Assembly: GCA_030705955.1 (NCBI GenBank)
Contig: JAUZPL010000002.1
Location: forward strand, 1 to 64,000
Length of the DNA stretch: 64,000 nt
Direction: 5' to 3'
DNA from: Bacillota bacterium
GTDB taxonomy: Bacteria > Bacillota > Bacilli > Bacillales > Cytobacillaceae
In this document: positions 42,364 to 51,161 of the stretch, in pieces
How the letters are laid out: each line of letters opens with the position of its first letter
Numbering within the stretch: position 1 is the first letter of the stretch
Notes under the pieces: model-generated
Told to the model about the DNA's origin: nothing
The model's input: the letters and a program-made list of their open reading frames with translations, nothing else
The model's database searches: none
Made by a program: the position numbers and the translations under genes

Positions 42364-43431
42364 ATGACAGTGCTTTGGATTAACTTAACAATTGTTTTTC
42401 TTTTTTCCTTTTTTTCAAGGTATTTTGCTGTTGCTATTGATGGAGAAAATTCAGTAGTTTCCGTGAAACCAAATAAACTTTTATTTTTAGGTGCTTTAGC
42501 ATCCTTAATGTTGGTTTCGGGACTAAGGTCAAATATAGGTGATACCTTCTTTTACAAACATTCATACGTGACGAATGATTTTACCTGGGAATATATAAAA
42601 TCACAAAAAGATATGGGCTTTGGATTTCTACAGATGCTATTAAAGAAATTTTCAGGTGATTCACAAACCTTAATCTTTACAACTGCTATTGTTACAAATG
42701 TACTTATTATGATGGTTTTGTATAAATACTCTAGGCTGTTTGAATTAAGCACCTATGTCTACATTACAGGTGGATTGTATTTAGTCACTATGAATGGAAT
42801 AAGACAATGCTTGGCCGCTGCCATCTTTTTTACTGCAACAAAGTTTTTAATAGAAGGGAGTTGGAAGAAATACTTTTTAGTGGTATTGATTGCATCTGCA
42901 TTTCATGAAAGTGCTCTTATTTTATTTCCTATTTACTTTTTAGCCAGATTTAAAGCATGGTCAAAAGCTACATTTGTTCTCTTATTACTTTCAATTCTCA
43001 TTGTATTAGGGTTTGATAAGTTTTCATCCCTTTTATTTACAGCCATTAAGGACACTGAGTTTGGACATTATCAAAATTTCTCTGAGGGTGGGGCTAACCT
43101 TTTGAGAGTTGCGGTGGATGCAGTTCCAATCATCATCGCCTACCTTGGTAAGGAAAAACTAAGAGAGATATTTCCTGAAAGTGATTATATTGTGAATATG
43201 TCCATAATAGGCTTTGTTTTTATGATTATTTCCACCCAAAATTGGATCTTTGCTAGATTCTCTATTTATTTCAGTCTTTATCAATTAATTTTAATTTCTT
43301 GGATTGTAAAAGTTTTTAACAAGAAAGATCAAAAATTAATATATTTTGGAATTCTAATATGTTATTTTGCTTTTTATTTTTATGAGAGTGTAATTTCCCT
43401 AAATATTATTTATGAAAGTAATTACATCTAA
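42364..43431 (+). CDS. EpsG-like polysaccharide polymerase (Wzy type)
   Basis: A 355-residue membrane protein with about ten TM helices. SGLRSNIGDTFFYKHSY (about 48-64) is the EpsG-family periplasmic signature, followed by NGIRQCLAAAIFF (about 144-156) and ASAFHESALILFPIYF (about 178-193). Expected role: polymerisation of flipped repeat units. ATG 42364 is chosen with AAGGA 8 nt upstream; an in-frame upstream start has no ribosome binding site. Confidence 0.87.
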   Translation: MTVLWINLTIVFLFSFFSRYFAVAIDGENSVVSVKPNKLLFLGALASLMLVSGLRSNIGDTFFYKHSYVTNDFTWEYIKSQKDMGFGFLQMLLKKFSGDSQTLIFTTAIVTNVLIMMVLYKYSRLFELSTYVYITGGLYLVTMNGIRQCLAAAIFFTATKFLIEGSWKKYFLVVLIASAFHESALILFPIYFLARFKAWSKATFVLLLLSILIVLGFDKFSSLLFTAIKDTEFGHYQNFSEGGANLLRVAVDAVPIIIAYLGKEKLREIFPESDYIVNMSIIGFVFMIISTQNWIFARFSIYFSLYQLILISWIVKVFNKKDQKLIYFGILICYFAFYFYESVISLNIIYESNYI

Positions 43432-43457
43432 TTTTTAATTATAAGGGATGGATTAAT

Positions 43458-43598
43458 TTGTCATTATCTAATGATCTTACTCAAAAAAAATTGCAGGAGA
43501 TCCTATTAAGTACTTATATAAAGGTTCAAGAAAATCAAAATATTCAAGTTAAGGATATCATTGAAGAAATAAAGCAGAGTCTTATGGAAATTAAATAA
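43458..43598 (+). CDS. Small helical protein inside the eps operon, 46 aa
   Basis: TTG 43458 with AAGGGATGG upstream. The product begins MSLSNDLTQKKLQEILL, continues STYIKVQENQNIQVKDIIEE and ends IKQSLMEIK, a predicted helical hairpin. The spacing of LL, Y, K and E loosely recalls the Sda checkpoint hairpin, and the size recalls small regulators such as SinI, but neither match is convincing. Its stop is 11 bp before the sugar transferase, so it is cotranscribed. Function unknown. Confidence 0.5.
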   Translation: MSLSNDLTQKKLQEILLSTYIKVQENQNIQVKDIIEEIKQSLMEIK

Positions 43599-43609
43599 AG
43601 GTAGTGGAA

Positions 43610-44221
43610 ATGGTGAAGAGAATGTTTGATTTGTTGGTTTCAATTCTGCTATTAATCGCCTTCTCCCCAATTATTTTAATCATTGCTGTATCTGTCAAAA
43701 TGAAGCTGGGTTCGCCTATTTTGTTTAGGCAGATGCGACCGGGGTTAAATACTAAGCCATTTTATCTTTACAAATTTAGGACGATGATAAATGCTACTGA
43801 TATTAATGGCCATTTGATGTCTGATCAGCTAAGACTTACATCCTTTGGAGATTTTTTAAGAAGATATAGTTTAGATGAGCTTCCACAGTTATTTAATGTG
43901 TTAAAAGGGGACATCAGCTTGGTTGGACCAAGGCCATTATTGTTAGAGTATTTACCCCTTTATACTGAGGAACAATCCAAACGCCACTTAGTTAAACCAG
44001 GTATTACGGGATGGGCGCAGATAAATGGCAGAAATACAATTTCTTGGGAGGAAAAGTTTTATTTAGACATTTGGTATGTTGAAAATAGAACCTTTATTTT
44101 AGATTTAAAGATCCTCTTTTTAACAATTAAAAAGGTTTTCAAGTCGGAAGGCATTAAGCATGAAAACCATTCCACAATGCCAGTCTTTAAAGGGAGATTA
44201 GATGAAAATGAAAGAATGTGA
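43610..44221 (+). CDS. Priming sugar-phosphate transferase (EpsL-like)
   Basis: A 203-residue polyprenyl-phosphate phosphosugar transferase that starts repeat-unit assembly on undecaprenyl phosphate. One N-terminal TM/re-entrant helix (about 5-28), then the family blocks PILFRQMRPGLNTKPFYLYKFRTM (about 35-58), SLDELPQLFNVLKGDISLVGPRPLL (about 85-109, with the Asp-Glu catalytic pair) and KPGITGWAQINGRN. ATG 43610 with AAAGGTAG. Overlaps the ATP-grasp gene by 20 bp. Confidence 0.92.
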   Translation: MVKRMFDLLVSILLLIAFSPIILIIAVSVKMKLGSPILFRQMRPGLNTKPFYLYKFRTMINATDINGHLMSDQLRLTSFGDFLRRYSLDELPQLFNVLKGDISLVGPRPLLLEYLPLYTEEQSKRHLVKPGITGWAQINGRNTISWEEKFYLDIWYVENRTFILDLKILFLTIKKVFKSEGIKHENHSTMPVFKGRLDENERM

Positions 44222-45212
44222 AGTGAATCTACTTTTTACAAGCTCCGGTAGAAGGGTAGCGCTTATTAAGAAGTTTCAAGAAACATTATTAAGATGTCAA
44301 ATCGACGGTAAGATTGTTACAACTGATTTAAAAAACACGGCACCTTCTGCCTTTTATAGTGACAGACACTACTTGGTACCAGGGGTGACTGAGAAAAATT
44401 ATGTATCAGAATTATTAAAAATATGCATGCTTGAAAATATTAAACTTCTTATTCCACTCATTGATACTGAGCTACTTATTTTGGTAAGAAATAAGGAACG
44501 GTTTGAAGAAATTGGCGTGAAATTATTCCTTTCAAGTCAGAAACTTAATGAACTTGCAAATGACAAAATTAAAACATACGAATTTTTTATTCAAAATAAT
44601 ATCCCTTCTCCAAAGGTATATAGTGAGGATGAACTAAAAGAAGCTGTATATCAATTTCCACTATTAATAAAACCGCGTGATGGAAGTTCTAGTAGAGGGG
44701 TTTTAAAAATAAAAAATCAAAAGGAATTAGATTTCTTTAAAGAGTATATTCCAAATGCCATGGTTCAAGAGTTTATACATGGTACGGAATTTACTGTTGA
44801 TGTCATGCTGGATTTTTATGGGAATATTAAAACAATTGTGCCACGTGAAAGGATTGAAACAAGGGCAGGTGAAGTAAGTAAAGGGATAACTAGAAAGGAT
44901 TTTGACCTAATTAGTGCAACAGAAATGGTTATAAAAAAATTGCCTGGGGCAGTTGGATGTATTACATTGCAGTGTTTTAAAAAGGAAACCGGGGAAATAA
45001 CGTTTATTGAGATAAATCCACGTTTTGGCGGTGGAATACCACTGTCAATAGAAGCAGGAGCAAACTTTCCACTTTGGACAATTGAGATGTTAAGTGGAAT
45101 GAACTTTAAAGAAACAGATTTCTCTTGGAAGGAAAATCTAACCATGCTCAGATTTGATGAAGCCATTTTTACGGAGAATATAGGTCATGAGTATAAAAGC
45201 CATTGTATTTGA
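44202..45212 (+). CDS. ATP-grasp ligase of the eps operon
   Basis: A 336-residue ATP-grasp protein (carbamoyl-phosphate-synthase-L-like). The N-terminal preATP-grasp part has LLFTSSGRRVALIKKF and LLIPLIDTELLIL. The ATP-binding core has LLIKPRDGSSSRGVLKI (about 153-169), MVQEFIHGTEFTVDV and the metal-ligand IEINPRFGGGIPLSIEAGANFP (about 269-290). It probably ligates an amino acid or other carboxylate to a sugar or precursor, decorating the polymer; substrate unknown. Coupled to both neighbours by overlaps. Confidence 0.87.
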   Translation: MKMKECEVNLLFTSSGRRVALIKKFQETLLRCQIDGKIVTTDLKNTAPSAFYSDRHYLVPGVTEKNYVSELLKICMLENIKLLIPLIDTELLILVRNKERFEEIGVKLFLSSQKLNELANDKIKTYEFFIQNNIPSPKVYSEDELKEAVYQFPLLIKPRDGSSSRGVLKIKNQKELDFFKEYIPNAMVQEFIHGTEFTVDVMLDFYGNIKTIVPRERIETRAGEVSKGITRKDFDLISATEMVIKKLPGAVGCITLQCFKKETGEITFIEINPRFGGGIPLSIEAGANFPLWTIEMLSGMNFKETDFSWKENLTMLRFDEAIFTENIGHEYKSHCI

Positions 45213-45909
45213 TATGGATGATACCCTGTTCCGGGAGATTGATTATATCTTTAGTGGATACAAAGCCGTAGACAAATGGCTAGTAGAAAATTTTCAAATC
45301 CATAATTTTTACAAAATAGCTACTAGCTTGTTTAGGAAAGGATATAGAAAAAACACATTTAACAAGGCACTTGAACAATTAGGTAAGATTTGCAATGAGG
45401 AATTGATAATGGAAATGATCAATATTTATAGGACACATACCCCAACTATTGAATTATGTGAAGATGCAAAATGGTTGATCAATCATTTAATTGATTCCGT
45501 CAAACTGGGTGTAATATCAGATGGATACTTATCTGCCCAGGAAAAGAAAGTAGAAGCGTTAAAGTTAAAGGGGAAATTCCATTCTATTGTCCTGTCTGAT
45601 TTGTACGGAAGACAAAATTGGAAGCCAAGTCCTCTTCCATATGTAATTGTAAGCCAAGAATTAAATTGTTTGCACAAAGAATGCCTTTATATTGGTGATA
45701 ATGTAAATAAAGATTTTATCACTGCAAAAGAACTTGGATGGAAAACAATTTATATTAGGAGAAATGATGGCATCTATTTTGAATCACCAGTAAAGCCAGA
45801 GTACAGTGCACATTATCAAATTCAAAATCTAAAGGAGCTTTATTGGATTGAAGATTGCAAACACCTGTTTATTGATTCTGAAGATTACCGGAGGGTGGTA
45901 ATGAAATGA
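45187..45909 (+). CDS. HAD-superfamily phosphatase
   Basis: A 240-residue haloacid-dehalogenase hydrolase. Motif I FDMDDTLF (about 8-15), motif II GVISDG (about 109-114), motif III Lys near KPSPLPY and motif IV YIGDNVNKDFITAKELGW (about 166-183). The overlap of 26 bp with the ATP-grasp gene suggests the two act in one modification step. Substrate unknown. Confidence 0.87.
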   Translation: MSIKAIVFDMDDTLFREIDYIFSGYKAVDKWLVENFQIHNFYKIATSLFRKGYRKNTFNKALEQLGKICNEELIMEMINIYRTHTPTIELCEDAKWLINHLIDSVKLGVISDGYLSAQEKKVEALKLKGKFHSIVLSDLYGRQNWKPSPLPYVIVSQELNCLHKECLYIGDNVNKDFITAKELGWKTIYIRRNDGIYFESPVKPEYSAHYQIQNLKELYWIEDCKHLFIDSEDYRRVVMK

Positions 45910-47087
45910 CAGCGATTAAATCTAAAAAAAGAATTTTCCTTTCTTCTCCACATATGAGTGGAAATGAGTATAAATATATTCATGAAGCGTTTGAGACAAA
46001 CTGGATTGCACCTTTAGGGCCAAATGTAGATGCCTTTGAAAAAGAAATAGCCTTTTATGTAAGAGCCAATGAAGCTGTGGCGGTTAGTTCCGGAACTGCA
46101 GCCATTCATTTGGCTCTTTCTTTATTAGATGTGGAGAAAGGGGATAAGGTTTTTTGTTCTAGCCTTACATTTGTCGCAAGTGCAAACCCCATTATATATC
46201 AGGGGGCTGAACCTGTTTTTATTGATTCAGAGCCTGACACATGGAATATGTCTCCACAAGCACTTGAAAGAGCATTTAGCGATGCACAGATTGAGGGGGA
46301 ATTGCCAAAGGCGGTCATTATCGTTAATTTATATGGTCAAAGTGCAAAGATGGATGAGCTACTTTCAATTTGTGATAGTTATCATGTTCCTGTTATTGAG
46401 GATGCAGCTGAATCGTTAGGTTCTAGTTATAATGGGAAAGCAAGCGGAACATTTGGGCACTTTGGAGTATATTCCTTTAATGGTAATAAAATTATTACGA
46501 CATCGGGTGGGGGAATGCTTGTGTCAAATGATGTTGATTCATTAAGAAATGCCCGTTTCTTAGCAACACAAGCCCGTGATCCTGCACCACATTATCAACA
46601 TAGTAAAATAGGGTTTAATTATCGAATGAGTAATATACTGGCCGGAATTGGAAGGGCACAATTAGAAATTTTAGATGAAAGAGTAAAGGCAAGAAGATCA
46701 ATTTTCGAATTATATCGGAAGGAGCTTGCAAATCTACCTGGAATCTATTTTATGCCAGAGTTAAAGGATACAATTTCAAATAGGTGGTTAACGGCATTGA
46801 CTATCAATAAGGAGGAATCGGGTTTTACTGTAGAAGAATTGTTACGTTTCTTAACAGAGGAAAATATTGAAGCAAGGCCGGTATGGAAACCATTGCATTT
46901 ACAGCCAATTTTTCAAGGTTTACGCTATTATGCGCATAGTGAAACAAGCAGCATTTCAGAAAAACTATTTAAAAATGGGGTTTGTTTGCCATCAGGATCT
47001 AATATGACAGAGGATGACCAAATGAGAATTATTGATTGTATAAAAGAAATGATGAATGTATGCGCCGAAAGAAGGAAAGTTGTTTAA
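45906..47087 (+). CDS. DegT/DnrJ/EryC1 aminotransferase (EpsN-like)
   Basis: A 393-residue PLP-dependent sugar aminotransferase making an amino sugar nucleotide. The start IFLSSPHMSGNEYKYIHEAF and NWIAPLGPNVDAFE are close to EpsN. VSSGTAAIHLAL (about 60-71), VIEDAAESLGSSYNGK (about 161-176) and the PLP-binding SFNGNKIITTSGGGM (about 190-204, Lys195 region) are intact. ATGA overlap with the HAD gene. Its usual 4-keto substrate supplier (EpsC-type dehydratase) is missing from this operon. Confidence 0.92.
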   Translation: MTAIKSKKRIFLSSPHMSGNEYKYIHEAFETNWIAPLGPNVDAFEKEIAFYVRANEAVAVSSGTAAIHLALSLLDVEKGDKVFCSSLTFVASANPIIYQGAEPVFIDSEPDTWNMSPQALERAFSDAQIEGELPKAVIIVNLYGQSAKMDELLSICDSYHVPVIEDAAESLGSSYNGKASGTFGHFGVYSFNGNKIITTSGGGMLVSNDVDSLRNARFLATQARDPAPHYQHSKIGFNYRMSNILAGIGRAQLEILDERVKARRSIFELYRKELANLPGIYFMPELKDTISNRWLTALTINKEESGFTVEELLRFLTEENIEARPVWKPLHLQPIFQGLRYYAHSETSSISEKLFKNGVCLPSGSNMTEDDQMRIIDCIKEMMNVCAERRKVV

Positions 47088-47125
47088 TATTAATAAAAAT
47101 TCAAAAAAAAAAGAGGTAAAAATGG

Positions 47126-47476
47126 ATGATTGGGAAAAATATTTTAGAAATTCGAAAGAAGAAGGGATATACGTTATCAGAACTTGCAGATAGGGCAGGT
47201 ATTTCAAAATCATATTTAAGCAATATAGAGCGGAATCTAAATATGAATCCTTCCATTCATGTAATGAAAAATATTGCGATTGTACTAGAAGTCGATCTTA
47301 AAATACTGTTAAAAACGGAGGCATCTCATGAAGAACAGGTGAACTCAGATAGTGAATGGATTGAGTTAGTTAAGGAGTTAAAAGATTCAGGGATTGAAAA
47401 AGATCAAATACATGAATATAAAACATTAATTGAATTTATTAAGTGGCAAAATCAAAATCTAGAGGCTAAGAAATGA
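47126..47476 (+). CDS. SinR-like transcriptional repressor
   Basis: A 116-residue XRE regulator very like B. subtilis SinR (111 aa). The helix-turn-helix (about 6-61) contains KGYTLSELADRAGISKSYLS then NIERNLNMNPSI; the recognition-helix KSYLS-IERNL and NPSI match SinR. Residues about 73-110 (SDSEWIELVKELKDSG and EFIKWQNQ) are the SinI/SinR multimerisation domain. SinR represses eps and matrix genes at GTTCTYT sites; such palindromes occur at eight places here. GAGGTAAAA precedes ATG 47126; the stop overlaps the next glycosyltransferase (ATGA), so the repressor is made from the operon it probably controls. Confidence 0.92.
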   Translation: MIGKNILEIRKKKGYTLSELADRAGISKSYLSNIERNLNMNPSIHVMKNIAIVLEVDLKILLKTEASHEEQVNSDSEWIELVKELKDSGIEKDQIHEYKTLIEFIKWQNQNLEAKK

Positions 47477-48210
47477 ACAAACAGATTAATAGAATTCCTA
47501 AAATTGTCCACTATTGCTGGTTTGGAGGAAAAGAAAAGCCGATACTCATTAACAAATGCATAGAGAGTTGGAAACAAAATTTACCAGAATACGAGATAAG
47601 GGAATGGAATGAATATAATTTTGATGTTAATTCTAATTTATATGTTAAAGAGGCATTTGAGACTCGTAAATTTGCTTTTGTAAGTGATTATGTTCGAGTA
47701 TTTGCTTTGTATCATTTTGGTGGAATTTATTTAGATACAGATGTAGAGGTGTTTAAATCTTTTAATGATTTATTACACTATGAATCTTTTTGGGGGTTTG
47801 AACAAGAACAGTATATTGCTACAAGTACAATTGGAGCTGCAAAACACAATTCTTTAATAAAAGTCTTTCTTGATTCCTATGAAGGGAAAAGATTTATCCA
47901 AGATGGTGGAAAACATAACGAATTAACGAATGTAGCAATCATAACAAAAATATTAAAGGACTTTGGCTTGAAAGCAGACGGTCGATATCAAGAATTAGCT
48001 GGAAAGGGAGTATTTTTCCCTCAAGCATTTTTTTCTCCATATGACTATATTAATTGCCGCAAATTCCTATCTAAAGATACTTATACGGTACATTATTTTT
48101 ACAAAAGCTGGTTACCGCCGAAAGCTAGACTAAAGGGCCAGTTTAAATTGATCTTATCTAAGATGATCGGTGGAGATAATATTGCAAAGCTGAGGAAAAT
48201 CATTCCTTAA
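47473..48210 (+). CDS. Family 32-type glycosyltransferase
   Basis: A 245-residue GT of the capsular/DXD sugar-binding group. IPKIVHYCWFGGKEKPILINKC (split as IPKIVHYCWFGG, about 7-18) is the family start. FVSDYVRVFALYHFGGIYLDTDVEVF (about 70-95) contains the DTD metal motif. The end is basic. Translationally coupled to the SinR-like gene by a 4-bp overlap. Sugar unknown. Confidence 0.87.
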   Translation: MNKQINRIPKIVHYCWFGGKEKPILINKCIESWKQNLPEYEIREWNEYNFDVNSNLYVKEAFETRKFAFVSDYVRVFALYHFGGIYLDTDVEVFKSFNDLLHYESFWGFEQEQYIATSTIGAAKHNSLIKVFLDSYEGKRFIQDGGKHNELTNVAIITKILKDFGLKADGRYQELAGKGVFFPQAFFSPYDYINCRKFLSKDTYTVHYFYKSWLPPKARLKGQFKLILSKMIGGDNIAKLRKIIP

Positions 48211-48222
48211 GGAGAAGGAAAT

Positions 48223-48855
48223 ATGATTAAATTAGGAAAAAAAATTTTAAGTGAGCTCCTTCATCAAATTCGTGAACGAGGTATTTATTTAACATTTTTA
48301 ATGAATCTTTCTCACTTCATTGGCATGTTAAGAGGTTTATTTTATAAATTTATTTATTTTAGAAATATTAAATCCTCCATCTATTCTCTTCAATCAAACA
48401 GCAGAATAGAAATTTTTAATAAAAAGTCAAAAGTCAATATTGGTAAATTTGTTTTTATAAGAAAAAATGCCAGTTTTCGAATTGATTTTAATGGGGAGCT
48501 AAATATTGCAGATTATGTATTCATTAATGATAATTGCAATATTAACTGTGTCAATCGTATTACGATTGGGAAACATACTAAAATTGCCCCAAATGTATGT
48601 ATTAATGATCATGATCACAACTACAAAAATAAAACTGATGACCACCTCATTAGAGGGGAAGTATCCATTGGAGAAAACGTATGGATCGGTTCGAATGTAG
48701 TGATTTTAAGAAATACATTTATTGGGGATAACGCTGTGATTGCAGCAGGAAGTGTTGTAAAAGGAAACGTACCGGCAAATTCAATTTTTCTAAATAAAAG
48801 AAGTAATGATTTCATTCCCATTTATGGGGTAACGAATTTGGCCAAAATAAAATAG
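48223..48855 (+). CDS. Left-handed beta-helix acyltransferase
   Basis: A 210-residue hexapeptide-repeat acyltransferase. Repeats cover about 60-200 (NIGKFVFIRKNASF, INDNCNINCVNRITIGKHTKIAPNVCINDHDHNY, GENVWIGSNVVILRNTFIGDNAVIAAGSVVKG in order). The catalytic His is in NDHDHNYK (about 127-134). The N-terminal 50 residues are helical and basic, possibly membrane-associated. Probably O-acetylates the polysaccharide. Confidence 0.88.
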   Translation: MIKLGKKILSELLHQIRERGIYLTFLMNLSHFIGMLRGLFYKFIYFRNIKSSIYSLQSNSRIEIFNKKSKVNIGKFVFIRKNASFRIDFNGELNIADYVFINDNCNINCVNRITIGKHTKIAPNVCINDHDHNYKNKTDDHLIRGEVSIGENVWIGSNVVILRNTFIGDNAVIAAGSVVKGNVPANSIFLNKRSNDFIPIYGVTNLAKIK

Positions 48856-48892
48856 GCTTTTTTTTATGTCTAATTTTATAGAGTGGGGAAGC

Positions 48893-50095
48893 ATGATGAA
48901 AAAAAATATTCTAATATCTGTTTACAATATGGAAATTGGCGGGATTGAAAGAAGTTTAATAAACATGCTAGAAAACTTTAATTTTGACCAGTATAACGTT
49001 GACCTGCTTATATTTCATCACACGGGTGATTTATTAAATTTAATTCCTAAGCAAGTAAATATATTACCGCAAATAGGCGAGCTTTCAGTCTTTCGAAAAC
49101 CAATCAGCCAATGCATTCGAGAGGGATACTATTTGTTTTCCTTGTTACGGGTTATATCTAAATATGCAGCAAAAATTAGAGGGAGTTTTAAACATTTGAA
49201 TGAAGGTTCTGGGTATATTCAAATGCAGCTAATATTAAAATACGCCTCCTATTTTATACCAGTGTTGGAAAAGGCGTACGATGTAGCAATTAGTTTTTCC
49301 TGGCCACATGATATTTTAGCAAATAAGGTGAAGGCCCGAAAAAAGATCGCTTGGATTCATACTGATTACAGTAAATTGGAAATTGACAATCAACTTGACC
49401 TTAGTATTTGGAACAAGTTTGACTACATCGCGTCTGTTTCAGATACATGCAAGGATTCCTTCTTATGCAAATATCCTAATTTGAAGGATAAAGTGATAGT
49501 GGTTGAGAATATTACCTCCCCTTCCTTTATTAAAAAAATGGCGAAAGAAGAAAGCCCATTCCATAAAAGTAGGGACCAAATATTTCATATTGTTTCAGTT
49601 GGTAGATTATCTTTTGTAAAAGGATATGACTTAGCAGTTGAAGCTCTCAAAGTTTTGCATGAGCGGGGATTAACAAATATTAAATGGTATATCATTGGGT
49701 ATGGTGGGTTTGAAAACGAATTAAAAGAATTAATCGCAAAGAACAATTTAAAGGATCATTTTATTTTATTAGGCAAAAAAACAAATCCATACCCCTATAT
49801 AAATGAATGTGATTTATATGTACAGCCTTCCCGGTATGAAGGAAAGGCTGTAACCGTCACGGAGGCAAAAATATTGGGGAAACCCATAATTATAACAAAT
49901 TATCCGACGGCAAAGAGCCAAATTGATCATGGGGTAGAGGGAGTCATTTGCGAATTAAATGTCCAAGGTTTAGCAAATGAGATTGAAAAGTTCTATCATA
50001 ACAGAGATTTGAAAGAAAAGCTGATTCATAATTTAAAAGGTAAGGATTTTAACAATCATGATGAATTGGAAAAACTTTATAAAATAATAAGCTGA
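48893..50095 (+). CDS. GT4 glycosyltransferase, paralogue 1 of 3
   Basis: A 400-residue GT-B enzyme. Shared marks with the two genes at 52.3 and 53.5 kb are IGGIERSLINMLENFNF, AWIHTDYSKL, SVGRLSFVKGYDLAVEALKVL, NPYPYINECDLYVQPSRYEGKAV and TNYPTAKSQIDHGVEG. ATG 48893 (or 48896) is chosen because GGGGAAG precedes it. Probably adds a sugar to the repeat unit. Confidence 0.88.
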   Translation: MMKKNILISVYNMEIGGIERSLINMLENFNFDQYNVDLLIFHHTGDLLNLIPKQVNILPQIGELSVFRKPISQCIREGYYLFSLLRVISKYAAKIRGSFKHLNEGSGYIQMQLILKYASYFIPVLEKAYDVAISFSWPHDILANKVKARKKIAWIHTDYSKLEIDNQLDLSIWNKFDYIASVSDTCKDSFLCKYPNLKDKVIVVENITSPSFIKKMAKEESPFHKSRDQIFHIVSVGRLSFVKGYDLAVEALKVLHERGLTNIKWYIIGYGGFENELKELIAKNNLKDHFILLGKKTNPYPYINECDLYVQPSRYEGKAVTVTEAKILGKPIIITNYPTAKSQIDHGVEGVICELNVQGLANEIEKFYHNRDLKEKLIHNLKGKDFNNHDELEKLYKIIS

Positions 50096-50111
50096 TAGAG
50101 GGTGATTGGAT

Positions 50112-51161
50112 ATGAGCATAAAGGTAAGTGTTATTATACCAGTTTATAATGCAGAACAATATCTAGCCCCATGTATCGAATCACTTGTTAACCAAACCCT
50201 TACAGAATGTGAATTTATTTTTATAAATGATGGTTCGATTGATTCCAGCAGAGACATTATTGAGAAGTATAAGAAAAAGGATAATAGGATTAAACTTTTT
50301 GAACAGATAAATCAAGGTGTTAGTATGGCAAGAAACGCGGGGTTAAAAATAGCCTCTGGTGAATATATTGGATTTGTTGATGCGGATGACATTATTGAAA
50401 AAAATATGTTTGAAGTTCTATATAAAAATGCGAATCTGCATGATTGTGATATTGTTATCTCTAATTTTGAAGGTAGGATGGAGGGCCATATAGTAGTAGG
50501 TCATATTCCCTTCCAGAAGGATGCTACTTTAAAAGGAGATTTTATCCATGAAAAAATATTGCCTTATTTTTTGAAAGAGGATCAATTAAATTCTGTATGT
50601 ACAAAGCTTTATAGGAGTGAATTAATTAAAGGGCATAAAGTGAAATTCCCGCAAAATATTGCTCTAGGTGAAGACGGAATGTTTAATATGGAATGTTTTA
50701 GTCATGCTGAAAAAATAAGATTTTTAGATTACGTTGGATATTATTATCGGGAGGTAGCAGGTAGTGCTACTAGAAATAAATTAAAATTTGATTACTTTAA
50801 AAGAGCTATTGAAGTATTTCATTTTGAACTGCCGCAAAATCTTTTTGATTATTTAGGAGAAAGCAGAATTAAACAGGTAAAGGCTGTAAAGCTTATAAAT
50901 AGTGTAATGGCATATTTATATTTATATTTTGAACCTTCTAAAGAATTAGCTTTCCGTCAAAGATTTAAATATATAAATTATATGGTTCATCACGAGATTA
51001 TTAGTGAGGCATTACCATTATATATGGATGAAAAAAGTGGAACATTAGGGCGATATGAAAGAACGTTACTTATGATGTTGAAAAGAAAATCAGTTTTGGG
51101 GATATATGCAGTAACAGCCTATAGCAGGCTAAGAAATAGGTTTGGAGGATACCATATATGA
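50112..51161 (+). CDS. GT2 glycosyltransferase (EpsJ-like)
   Basis: A 349-residue GT-A enzyme: SVIIPVYNAEQYLAPCIESL (about 6-25), INDGSIDSSRDII (about 40-52), NQGVSMARNAGLKIASGEYIGFVDADD (split: NQGVSMARNAGL, about 70-81; FVDADD, about 93-98, the metal site), and GEDGMFNMECF (about 193-203). GAGGGTGAT precedes ATG 50112. It resembles EpsJ/EpsH. Overlaps the next gene by 4 bp. Confidence 0.88.
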   Translation: MSIKVSVIIPVYNAEQYLAPCIESLVNQTLTECEFIFINDGSIDSSRDIIEKYKKKDNRIKLFEQINQGVSMARNAGLKIASGEYIGFVDADDIIEKNMFEVLYKNANLHDCDIVISNFEGRMEGHIVVGHIPFQKDATLKGDFIHEKILPYFLKEDQLNSVCTKLYRSELIKGHKVKFPQNIALGEDGMFNMECFSHAEKIRFLDYVGYYYREVAGSATRNKLKFDYFKRAIEVFHFELPQNLFDYLGESRIKQVKAVKLINSVMAYLYLYFEPSKELAFRQRFKYINYMVHHEIISEALPLYMDEKSGTLGRYERTLLMMLKRKSVLGIYAVTAYSRLRNRFGGYHI

